A stretch of 7,775 bases of DNA from Rhodoluna sp. (GTDB lineage Bacteria > Actinomycetota > Actinomycetes > Actinomycetales > Microbacteriaceae), in the NCBI GenBank assembly GCA_023260375.1, contig JALQVK010000034.1, positions 1 to 7,775 on the forward strand. The letters are read 5' to 3'. Under the pieces are notes generated by a model. It was not told the DNA's origin. It searched no databases and saw only the letters and a program-made list of their open reading frames with translations. The translations under genes and the position numbers were made by a program. This document shows, piece after piece, positions 1 to 6,307 of the stretch. Position 1 is the stretch's first letter. Each line of letters begins with the position of its first letter.

Positions 1-1131
1 GAGCACCACGGTTGAAATGCCTAGCGGAAGCAGAAACATGACATCGAGAATTCGGTTAATCAGTGTTTGCTTGAAACTCTTGGTCGGAATTGCCAATAGG
101 TATGAAACCGCGACTCCAATGAGCATGGCGATGGCGGCCGAAATGAGCATGTTGCGAACGCTGTTTCCGGCAGCGTCTAGGACACTCAAATTCAAAATAC
201 TTCTCGTGCCTCGACCGGTCAGATTCATGAAGTTACCGACGAACCCGGCTCCTTCGGTAAAGGTTTTGATAACAATCATCAGCATCGGAGCCAAGATCAA
301 AATCACCATTACTGGGAAAGTGAGTAACGACGCAAACCAGTCACGCTTATCCAAGTTCTTAACATCGCCATCGTGCTCCCCAACTACAATGCCGATGATG
401 GCACGGCCACCAGTTTGGGTAATTCCAAAGGCAACCACACTTAGCAGGGTCTGAATGAGGGCAAGGGCGGAAGCCTTTGGCAGGTCAAGTAGGGTGTTGG
501 CCGCGGTTGCAATTTCGGTTTCCAGCGAATGAACTTGCCCGCCGCCGAGTACCAGAATCACTCCATAGCTAGCGCTGCAGTAGAGGAAGGTCGAAGCGGC
601 GGCCGAGATCAGCGCAGGTTTCAGTTGTGGAAGCGAGATACTCCAAACGGTTCGAAACCGACCAGCCCCAGAAAGAGCGGCAGCCTCTTCGGTTTGTAAG
701 TCCAGAGACATCCAGAAACTTCCAATGGTTCTAACCGCAAGCGAATAATTCAGGAAAACATGCGCGGTAATAATCCAAAAAATTGGATTAGACCAAAAGT
801 GTCCAGCGTCGCGAAAGATCGTAAAACCGGTTGCCACCACAATCGTGGGCAGCATGAACGGAATGGTGATTAGCGACCTGAGTGCTCGCTGCCCAAAAAA
901 CTTCTTGCGATAAAGAATGTAGGCGCCTGGAACCGCTAGCGCCAAAGTCACCGCAGTTGAGAGAAGCGCCTGCCAAACCGTAAACCAGGTTATCGACCAG
1001 TCACGAAGATTCAGTAAATGAAAAACCCAGTCACCCTGAAATCCGCGACTCAAAATGTTAGTCAACGGCCAGAAGAACAGAACCCCCAAAAAAGCTAAAG
1101 GGGGGAACCATTCAATCAGGCGTTTACTCAA
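1..1131 (-). CDS. thiP: Thiamine ABC transporter permease, N-terminal part (cut by left edge)
   Basis: Inner-membrane subunit that would pass thiamine (or its phosphates) from the binding protein ThiB into the cell, powered by an ATPase not in the window. The minus frame is open for 377 codons from a TTG at 1131-1129 to the left edge. It shows about nine hydrophobic segments (near residues 11-27, 50-75, 84-106, 116-138, 173-198, 219-237, 268-290, 328-349, 362-377). A permease EAA loop lies at about 149-174 (EEAAALSGAG, then ISLP). A second permease half begins near residue 265, as in the two-domain ThiP/FbpB-type proteins of about 530 residues, so roughly 150 residues are missing. The start is chosen because GGAG (1143-1140) lies 8 nt upstream, no ATG or GTG occurs near the N-terminus, and the frame overlaps the thiB stop by 8 nt, which suggests translational coupling. 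Thiamine specificity is inferred from thiB and the riboswitch; sequence alone would also fit an iron or polyamine permease. Confidence 0.88.
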   Translation of the reverse strand, partial: MSKRLIEWFPPLAFLGVLFFWPLTNILSRGFQGDWVFHLLNLRDWSITWFTVWQALLSTAVTLALAVPGAYILYRKKFFGQRALRSLITIPFMLPTIVVATGFTIFRDAGHFWSNPIFWIITAHVFLNYSLAVRTIGSFWMSLDLQTEEAAALSGAGRFRTVWSISLPQLKPALISAAASTFLYCSASYGVILVLGGGQVHSLETEIATAANTLLDLPKASALALIQTLLSVVAFGITQTGGRAIIGIVVGEHDGDVKNLDKRDWFASLLTFPVMVILILAPMLMIVIKTFTEGAGFVGNFMNLTGRGTRSILNLSVLDAAGNSVRNMLISAAIAMLIGVAVSYLLAIPTKSFKQTLINRILDVMFLLPLGISTVVL

Positions 1132-2092
1132 ACAGTTTGCTCCATGCGGTTATCCAACCCTTACGACCGGCATTCACATCGAGCTGCTGCCCAACCAGAG
1201 TCGTGGCAGCCGGAGCAAACTTTGCCCAGTCGCTCGGAAGCTCGATGCCTCGAGTAATTGGGTAAACATACATGGTCTCCGGAAGCGCCTTCTGGAAATC
1301 TTGCGAAAGCATGAAGTTCACTAGAGCTGCAGCACCCTTCGAGTTTTTAGCACCGCTTAGCACTCCAGCGTATTCGGTCTGTCGGTAGCAATCATTCAAA
1401 ATGCTTGCAGTTTGGCTCTTGCCATTGTCACGAACCTCATAGGCTGGCGAACTCGAGTAACTCAAAACGATTGGGTAGGCTCCATGACCGCTCGATCCCG
1501 AGAAGTCTGTGAAGTAAGCGTCTTCCCAACCAGCGGCAACTTTCACCCCGTTTGCCTTCAGTTTCTTCCAATAATCCAAATAACCAGGGTCACCAAACTT
1601 GGCAACCGTGGTCGCCAGGAACGCCATGCCGGTGGAAGAGCTGGCCGGGTTTTCGACCACGGTCAGATTCTTGTAATTCGCATCGGTCAACTGAGCTATG
1701 TCGCTTGGTGCTGAAAGATTGCGCGAAGCAAACCAGTCTTTGTCGTAGTTCATGCACACGTCACCGAAGTCGATTGGCTGCAGAACTCCGTCCACCAACT
1801 GGTTCTCTTTTGCTAGGCCAATTAGGGTGTTGTCGATACCGAAGACTGCATCACCAATCGGCTGATCTTTGGTGAGAATCAACTTATTGGTCATCGCACC
1901 GGCATCGCCAGCTTTCACGATCTTGAGTTTGTAGCCAGTCTCAGATTCAAAAGTGTGAATGAGGTCGTCGGTCATCGCGAACGAATCGTGAGTAACCAGA
2001 ACCACGTTCTTAGTCTCGGCGACTGGTGAACATCCGGATAAAGCCAATACGGCTGATGCTGCAATTACTGCAGTCTTGAATAGTTTCTGCAC
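1124..2092 (-). CDS. thiB: Thiamine-binding lipoprotein of an ABC importer
   Basis: Extracytoplasmic, membrane-anchored binding protein that captures thiamine/TPP and delivers it to the ThiP permease. It has 322 residues, close to TbpA/ThiB proteins. Residues 1-20 form a lipoprotein signal peptide with lipobox LSGC, so Cys21 would be acylated. TbpA-like landmarks include THDSFAM (34-40), the segment DAVFGIDNTL (81-90), the hinge-region SSSPAYEV (213-220) and YVYPIT (275-280). The start is GTG (2092-2090), preceded by the SD AGAAGGG 7 nt upstream. No better start is visible, since this start gives a short n-region directly before the hydrophobic stretch. It is the first gene after a TPP riboswitch, which makes thiamine far more likely than iron or polyamine as ligand. 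Its stop overlaps the start of thiP by 8 nt. Expression is likely repressed when TPP is plentiful. Confidence 0.93.
   Translation of the reverse strand: MQKLFKTAVIAASAVLALSGCSPVAETKNVVLVTHDSFAMTDDLIHTFESETGYKLKIVKAGDAGAMTNKLILTKDQPIGDAVFGIDNTLIGLAKENQLVDGVLQPIDFGDVCMNYDKDWFASRNLSAPSDIAQLTDANYKNLTVVENPASSSTGMAFLATTVAKFGDPGYLDYWKKLKANGVKVAAGWEDAYFTDFSGSSGHGAYPIVLSYSSSPAYEVRDNGKSQTASILNDCYRQTEYAGVLSGAKNSKGAAALVNFMLSQDFQKALPETMYVYPITRGIELPSDWAKFAPAATTLVGQQLDVNAGRKGWITAWSKLFE
1140..1143 (-). promoter_or_regulatory. Ribosome binding site deciding the TTG start of thiP
   Basis: GGAG read on the minus strand lies inside the last codons of thiB, with 8 nt between it and the TTG at 1131-1129. It is the main support for starting thiP at TTG, because the first in-frame ATG is about 90 codons further in and would delete the first two membrane segments. 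Confidence 0.6.
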
Positions 2093-2096
2093 TTTC

Positions 2097-2120
2097 GTGC
2101 CCTTCTTTTTAGTAGGGCAC
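2097..2120 (-). promoter_or_regulatory. Riboswitch expression platform: hairpin masking the thiB Shine-Dalgarno
   Basis: On the minus strand GTGCCC (2120-2115) and GGGCAC (2102-2097) are perfect 6-bp complements separated by 12 nt. The GGG of the thiB SD (AGAAGGG, 2106-2100) lies in the stem. CCCGTG (2123-2118) overlaps the 5' arm and is perfectly complementary to CACGGG of the aptamer (2219-2214), so two exclusive pairings are possible. No U-run follows the stem, so this looks like control of translation initiation and not a terminator. The complementarity is seen directly; the switching is inferred. Confidence 0.6.
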
Positions 2121-2124
2121 GGGT

Positions 2125-2227
2125 TAGAGGTCCTCCCTGCGCTGGCATTACCCAGATCAGGTTTGACGGTCGGTGACTACTTAGTCACCCTCTCAGTCCG
2201 GTATCACCGAACTCCCGTGTATCTCTA
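2125..2227 (-). promoter_or_regulatory. TPP riboswitch (THI element) controlling thiBP
   Basis: Minus-strand RNA aptamer that binds thiamine pyrophosphate. Elements in RNA order: P1 strand TAGAG (2227-2223); conserved CACGGGAG (2219-2212); P3 hairpin TTCGGT/ACCGGA (2211-2197); the invariant CTGAGAG (2196-2190); an optional perfect 7-bp hairpin GGTGACT/AGTCACC with a 4-nt loop (2189-2172); P2 closing strand CCGT (2169-2166) pairing with ACGG (2218-2215); then ACCTGAT and CTGG-GTAATG-CCAG (about 2162-2142, P4/P5), GCAGGGAGG (2140-2132), and P1 closing strand CTCTA (2129-2125). All core conserved blocks of the family are present. It lies between an MFS gene, whose stop codon ends 2 nt before P1, and thiB. 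Confidence 0.96.
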
Positions 2228-2232
2228 GATTA
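2227..2232 (-). promoter_or_regulatory. Possible -10 element for the thi operon (weak)
   Basis: TAATCT on the minus strand fits the TANNNT pattern of actinobacterial -10 boxes and includes the TAA stop of the MFS gene. Transcription would begin near 2221-2219, which would remove the P1 5' strand of the aptamer, and no good -35 is visible 16-18 nt upstream. It may be fortuitous; the alternatives are a promoter inside the MFS 3' end or readthrough from the MFS gene. Confidence 0.2.
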
Positions 2233-3909
2233 GTGTGCGGAAGCCGCCGCTGCTTCAGCCGCAGCCGACTTTGTCCGAAGCGGTTGGGCTTTGATAAAGA
2301 ACGACATCGCGAATGCGATAGCTACAACCGCTGCTGCAGAGATGAATACCGTGACGGCTGAGTCGGCGAAGCCCATTAGGAATGGGCGAGCTAGGCGAGC
2401 ATCTAAGTGAGTCAAGAACGATGAGTCACCATTCAACTTGTCTCCAAGCGCCGCTGGGTTTGCCGCCGCTTCCTTTAGGAAGACAACATTTGGGTTGTCA
2501 GCCTTGTACTTGCCAGTCATGGAACCAGCGATGTATTCCTTGGCTGCCGCCATAACGCCGTCCTTCACTGCTGGAACTTTGTTTGCTGACTTGATTGCAT
2601 CTGGAAGTCGGTTGAAAAGGATCGAAATGAACACCGCAACACCCAGAGTTCCACCCATTTGACGGAAGAACATCGACGACGAAGTTGCAACACCGATGTC
2701 GCTGGCTGGAACTGCATTTTGAGCCGCCAGAGTCAGGGTTTGCATTAGCTGACCCAGACCCATGCCGATGATGACCATCGAGATTGACATGACCCAAATC
2801 GGAGTGTCGTACTGGAAGCCAAACATCGAGATGTAGCCGAGGAGCAGCATTCCAGTTCCAGTCATCATGAAGATTTTGTACTTTCCGGTCTTACCGGTGA
2901 TTTGACCGGAAACGATCGACGCAGACATCATTCCCAAAACCATCGGCAACATTAGGAAGCCTGATTCGGTTGGCGAAACACCCTTAACAATTTGCAGAAC
3001 TAGAGGGATCGTCATCATTCCACCGAACATTCCGATACCCACGATTACTCCGAGGATGGTGACCGACGAGAAGACGCGTGACTTGAAAAGCGATAGCGGG
3101 AGGATTGCTTCGTGCTTGGCCAGACGCTCCGCCCAGATAAAGGCTGCGATACCGACAACGCTGATGATGTAGCAGGTCCAAGAGTTTTGGCTGGTCCAAC
3201 CCCAGTCGCGGCCGTTTTCAGCTACTAGCAACATTGGAACCACACCCATGATGATGGTGAGTGCGCCAAGCCAGTCGATGCGGTGCTTCACCGGAGTGTG
3301 AGGAACGTGCAAGAACTTCCAAACCAAGAACAGAGCAATCGCTCCAATTGGCACGTTGATTAGGAAGATCCACTTCCAACCTGCGATGCCAAGAATGGTT
3401 CCGGCATCGGCAAACAAACCACCGACCACTGGGCCTAGAACACTCGAGGTGGCGAAGACGGCGAGCGTGTAACCCTGGTATCGAGCACGTTCGCGCGGTG
3501 GAACGATGTCACTCAATACGGTGATAGCAAGTGAGAACAGACCACCGGCACCGATTCCTTGAATTGCGCGCCAACCGGCAAGCTCCAGCATCGAACTGGA
3601 TAGCGAAGAGAGAGCCGAACCAGCAACGAAGATTGCGATGGCGATTAGGAATAGGCGACGACGTCCGAAGATGTCACCGAGTTTTCCGTAGATTGGGGTC
3701 GAAATTGTCGAGGTGATTAGGTAGGCGGTTGTGACCCAAGCCTGAAGTTCGAGTCCGTGAAGGTCGTCGGCTATGGTTCGCATCGCGGTACCAACGACGC
3801 TCTGGTCTAGGGCTGACAGGAACATACCTGCCATTAGACCTACGAGTACGAGAAGAATCTCGCGGTGGGACATTTCGCCGGCAACGGCTACTTTTTCATT
3901 TTTTGACAT
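2230..3909 (-). CDS. MFS drug-type efflux transporter, DHA2 family (14 TM)
   Basis: Inner-membrane proton-driven exporter of the EmrB/QacA (DHA2) type; the substrate cannot be read from sequence. It has 559 residues and about 14 membrane segments. Motif D1 is LDQSVVGTAM (34-43), motif A GKLGDIFGRRR (75-85), motif B RAIQGIGAGG (114-123) and antiporter motif C GPVVGG (159-164). WKWIFLINVPIG (178-189) is typical of DHA2. A long hydrophilic loop (about 435-510) precedes the last membrane helix, as in this family, and the C-terminal tail is Ala-rich (AAAEAAAASAH). The start is ATG with a weak purine-rich GAGAG 8 nt upstream. It is divergent from the vanY-like gene by 36 bp and lies directly upstream of the TPP riboswitch on the same strand, with no terminator between, so transcription may run on into thiB. 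The riboswitch is downstream of this gene and would not control it. Confidence 0.92.
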   Translation of the reverse strand: MSKNEKVAVAGEMSHREILLVLVGLMAGMFLSALDQSVVGTAMRTIADDLHGLELQAWVTTAYLITSTISTPIYGKLGDIFGRRRLFLIAIAIFVAGSALSSLSSSMLELAGWRAIQGIGAGGLFSLAITVLSDIVPPRERARYQGYTLAVFATSSVLGPVVGGLFADAGTILGIAGWKWIFLINVPIGAIALFLVWKFLHVPHTPVKHRIDWLGALTIIMGVVPMLLVAENGRDWGWTSQNSWTCYIISVVGIAAFIWAERLAKHEAILPLSLFKSRVFSSVTILGVIVGIGMFGGMMTIPLVLQIVKGVSPTESGFLMLPMVLGMMSASIVSGQITGKTGKYKIFMMTGTGMLLLGYISMFGFQYDTPIWVMSISMVIIGMGLGQLMQTLTLAAQNAVPASDIGVATSSSMFFRQMGGTLGVAVFISILFNRLPDAIKSANKVPAVKDGVMAAAKEYIAGSMTGKYKADNPNVVFLKEAAANPAALGDKLNGDSSFLTHLDARLARPFLMGFADSAVTVFISAAAVVAIAFAMSFFIKAQPLRTKSAAAEAAAASAH

Positions 3910-3932
3910 AAAAATTTCTCTCTACACGCAGG

Positions 3933-3938
3933 TAGTCT
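3933..3938 (+). promoter_or_regulatory. Candidate -10 box for the carboxypeptidase gene (leaderless start)
   Basis: TAGTCT (TANNNT pattern) ends 7 nt before the GTG start at 3946, so a transcript could begin at or next to the start codon. No usable SD is present: GGGA at 3939-3942 is only 3 nt from the GTG. There is no -35 at 16-18 nt; a TTGACA at 3903-3908 is 24 nt away and belongs to the opposite gene's first codons. Weak evidence. Confidence 0.3.
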
Positions 3939-3945
3939 GGGACTT

Positions 3946-4659
3946 GTGAAAACCCGCAGCTCAAAGCCAAACAACAGTCGTGCGCGGGTTTATTCCGTAA
4001 GAGCATTTGCTCTGGTTCTAGCCCTTAGTCTAACCGCAGCAACCTCGGTTTCCGCCAGTGCCCTTGAAGCTGTTGACACTGCCAGTTCGTTTCAAGTTGT
4101 GGTGAATAAAACTCGCCCCTTAACGCCGATAACCTACCGACCAACCGACCTGGTTAGCGTTCCAAAATACAACCCGTACGGGCGAATTGTTAGAAAAACA
4201 GTCGCAAAAGCCTTGGTTCAACTTGGCGATGCCATGAAAGCCGACGGGCAGGGAACACTGATCGTGCAAAGCGGTTACCGCAGTTACAGTTCTCAAACCA
4301 AGATTCACGATGCCAAAGTGCGCGCACTAGGCAAAATTCACGGAGAAAAGCTCGCAGCGCGTCCTGGTTATTCGGAGCACCAAACCGGCTTGGCGGTTGA
4401 CTTTGCGGCACGCGGAGTTTCCACGTTGACCGAGAGTTTTGCGAACACCAAAGCGGGAATCTGGCTTGCTGCTAATGCTTATCGGTTTGGTTTCGTCCTT
4501 CGGTATCCGAGAGGCAAGACCTCAATAACCGGTTACAGCTTTGAACCTTGGCATTTTAGATACGTGGGTGTCGAGATTGCCACGGCCATGCACGATCAGA
4601 ACATCGCCACCTTGGAAGAGTTCAACAACCTTCCGGCAGCGCCAAACTACCTGAACTAG
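3946..4659 (+). CDS. Secreted D-alanyl-D-alanine carboxypeptidase, VanY/M15B family
   Basis: Zinc peptidase expected to remove the terminal D-Ala (or a stem-peptide residue) from peptidoglycan precursors outside the membrane. It has 237 residues. Residues 1-39 look like a Sec signal peptide: basic n-region, hydrophobic core about 20-35, and cleavage after ASA (37-39). There is no lipobox. The catalytic domain spans about 60-225, with SGYRSYSSQ (109-117), the zinc motif SEHQTGLAVD (143-152; His145 and Asp152 as likely ligands) and EPWHFRYVG (200-208; Glu200 as likely catalytic base, His203 as third ligand). The GTG start is forced: the frame has a stop at 3904-3906 and no other start codon before the signal peptide. 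The upstream neighbour is divergent, and the stop overlaps the convergent pgm stop. Whether the substrate is a pentapeptide (VanY/DacA role) or a tetrapeptide (LdcB role) cannot be decided here. Confidence 0.9.
   Translation: MKTRSSKPNNSRARVYSVRAFALVLALSLTAATSVSASALEAVDTASSFQVVVNKTRPLTPITYRPTDLVSVPKYNPYGRIVRKTVAKALVQLGDAMKADGQGTLIVQSGYRSYSSQTKIHDAKVRALGKIHGEKLAARPGYSEHQTGLAVDFAARGVSTLTESFANTKAGIWLAANAYRFGFVLRYPRGKTSITGYSFEPWHFRYVGVEIATAMHDQNIATLEEFNNLPAAPNYLN
4656..4659. other. CTAG shared by two convergent stop codons
   Basis: The palindrome CTAG supplies the TAG stop of the carboxypeptidase on the plus strand (4657-4659) and the TAG stop of pgm on the minus strand (4658-4656). The genes overlap by 4 bp, and no terminator can sit between them. 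Confidence 0.95.
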
Positions 4660-6278
4660 GCGAGAACCGAGTCAACTAGCTCTTTGGCTTCTGCCTGAAC
4701 CTGTTCAAGGTGTTCCTGTCCCTTGAAGCTTTCGGCATAAATCTTGTAAACGTTTTCGGTTCCAGAAGGCCGGGCTGCAAACCAAGCGTTCTCGGTTTCA
4801 ACCTTCAGCCCGCCAAGTGCTGCGCCGTTACCTGGTGCGTGGGTGAGAATCCCGGTTATGGTTTCGCCAGCCAAAGAACTTGCCGAAACGGCTTCTGCAG
4901 AGAGTTTTCCAAGCTTGGCCTTCTGCTCCAAGGTGGCTGGGGCGTCGATGCGCTCGTAAACCGAAGAGCCAAACTTGTCAGTAAGCAACTGGTATTGCTG
5001 CGACGGGGTCTTGCCAGTGACCGCAGTAATTTCGCTTGCCAGCAGAGCCAAAATCAAACCGTCTTTGTCGGTCGACCAGGCATCGCCATTGCGACGGAGG
5101 AAGCTGGCACCTGCCGACTCCTCACCACCGAACCCAACCGAGCCATCGATTAGCCCTGGCACAAACCACTTGAAACCAACCGGAACCTCAATCAACTTGC
5201 GACCAAGGTCGGCGACCACTCGGTTGATGATCGAAGACGACACCATGGTCTTACCAACCGCGGCCGAAGCCGACCACTCCGGACGGTTGCGGTACAGGTA
5301 ATCAATCGATGCCGCTAGGAAGTGGTTCGGATTCATCAGCCCGTGATCGCGAGTGACAATTCCGTGACGGTCGGCGTCGGCGTCGTTACCAGTCGAGATG
5401 TCAAAGCGCTCGCGGTCTTCAATCAGGGATGCCATGGCGTATGGGCTCGAGCAGTCCATACGAATCTTTTCGTCCCAGTCCAAAGTCATGAAACCAAACT
5501 GGAAGTCAACGTTTGGGTTCACCACGGTGAGGTTCAGGTTGTAGCGCGAACCGATTTCACCCCAGTAGTCAACCGCGGCGCCACCCATCGGGTCGGCTCC
5601 AATGGTCACCGACGAATTCGCGATGGCGTCCATGTTGATAACCGAACCCAATTGCGAGATGTAGTTGTCCTTGAAGTCGTAGGCGATGCCAGCTGGCGTT
5701 GCCTTCTTTACTTCACGAAGGCCATTACCAATAATCTCGTTGGCTCGGCGAGCAATCCAGTTCGTTGCGTCCGAGTCGGCAGGCCCACCGTGAGGGGGGT
5801 TGTATTTGAAACCGCCGTCGGTTGGTGGGTTGTGGCTTGGGGTGATTACCAGGCCGTCCGCGCGCGAAGAATCGGTCTCACTCTTGCCATGGTTGTGGTT
5901 GATGATTGCAACCGAGACTGCAGGGGTCGGAACGTAGCGGCCGTCGGAATCGACTAGCGCAACAACACCGTTACCAGCCAAAACTTCGAGGGCAGTTTCC
6001 TCGGCAGGGCCAGAAAGTGCGTGAGTGTCTTTGCCTACATAAATTGGACCCTGAATATTCGCAGCTTGGCGGTATTCAACAATCGCCTGGGTGATGGCAG
6101 CAATGTGATCGTGGTTGAACGAACCGTTTAGAGAAGTTCCCCGGTGACCGGAAGTTCCGAACGCTACCTTTTGAATTGGGTCGGTTACGTCGGGGTGAAT
6201 CGCAAAGTATTCGTCCACCAATTTTTCAATGTTTACCAGGTCTTGGGCCTGCGCCTTTTTGCCAGCTCGCTCACTCAT
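4656..6278 (-). CDS. pgm: Phosphoglucomutase, alpha-D-glucose phosphate-specific
   Basis: Cytoplasmic enzyme interconverting glucose 1-phosphate and glucose 6-phosphate, linking glycolysis to glycogen, sugar nucleotides and wall polysaccharides. It has 540 residues, matching the bacterial Pgm subgroup of about 546 and aligning end to end with it from memory. FGTSGHRG (40-47) is the N-terminal substrate loop. TPSHNPP (146-152) carries the phosphorylated Ser148. GNDADADRHG (297-306) is the metal loop with Asp299, Asp301 and Asp303. GGEESAG (384-390) is the sugar-specificity loop, and ARPSGTE (502-508) is the phosphate-binding loop of domain 4. All catalytic parts are intact. The ATG start fits the family's N-terminus (RAGKKAQ...DLVN). 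No SD precedes it, so a leaderless mRNA is possible. The divergent pheA starts 29 bp away. Confidence 0.97.
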   Translation of the reverse strand: MSERAGKKAQAQDLVNIEKLVDEYFAIHPDVTDPIQKVAFGTSGHRGTSLNGSFNHDHIAAITQAIVEYRQAANIQGPIYVGKDTHALSGPAEETALEVLAGNGVVALVDSDGRYVPTPAVSVAIINHNHGKSETDSSRADGLVITPSHNPPTDGGFKYNPPHGGPADSDATNWIARRANEIIGNGLREVKKATPAGIAYDFKDNYISQLGSVINMDAIANSSVTIGADPMGGAAVDYWGEIGSRYNLNLTVVNPNVDFQFGFMTLDWDEKIRMDCSSPYAMASLIEDRERFDISTGNDADADRHGIVTRDHGLMNPNHFLAASIDYLYRNRPEWSASAAVGKTMVSSSIINRVVADLGRKLIEVPVGFKWFVPGLIDGSVGFGGEESAGASFLRRNGDAWSTDKDGLILALLASEITAVTGKTPSQQYQLLTDKFGSSVYERIDAPATLEQKAKLGKLSAEAVSASSLAGETITGILTHAPGNGAALGGLKVETENAWFAARPSGTENVYKIYAESFKGQEHLEQVQAEAKELVDSVLA

Positions 6279-6295
6279 AAAACCATTGTGTCGCT

Positions 6296-6301
6296 TAACC
6301 T
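6296..6301 (+). promoter_or_regulatory. Candidate -10 box for pheA-serS (leaderless start)
   Basis: TAACCT fits TANNNT and is followed by 6 nt and then the ATG of pheA, so the transcript could start at the A of the ATG. The 29-bp gap to pgm contains no SD for pheA, and an in-frame TAA at 6296-6298 excludes an upstream start. No recognisable -35 is seen; any upstream promoter elements would lie inside pgm codons. Confidence 0.35.
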
Positions 6302-6307
6302 TGTCTT

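Noticed and set aside
17..454. Plus-strand open frame of 145 codons at the left end
   Set aside because: It lies antisense to the thiP permease frame, which shows permease motifs and is open across the whole stretch; the plus-strand product has no recognisable domain.
2097..2120. GTGCCC/GGGCAC hairpin as a rho-independent terminator
   Set aside because: The stem is short with a 12-nt loop, no U-run follows, and it covers the SD of thiB, so a translation-masking role fits better.
2172..2189. Perfect inverted repeat with 7-bp arms, considered as an operator or terminator
   Set aside because: It sits between CTGAGAG and the P2 closing strand of the TPP aptamer, where many TPP riboswitches carry an optional hairpin (P3a); no T-run follows.
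3903..3908. Perfect TTGACA as a -35 box for the carboxypeptidase gene
   Set aside because: It is the complement of the first codons of the MFS gene and lies 24 nt from the only -10-like box, too far for normal promoter spacing.
2230..3909. MFS gene as a thiamine-related transporter under the riboswitch
   Set aside because: The riboswitch is downstream of this gene on the same strand, and its motifs are those of DHA2 drug exporters; nothing in the protein points to thiamine.
5322..5957. Plus-strand open frame of 211 codons within pgm
   Set aside because: It is antisense to intact pgm; its Val/Arg-rich composition is what the reverse frame of a conserved GC-balanced gene gives, and no family is recognisable.
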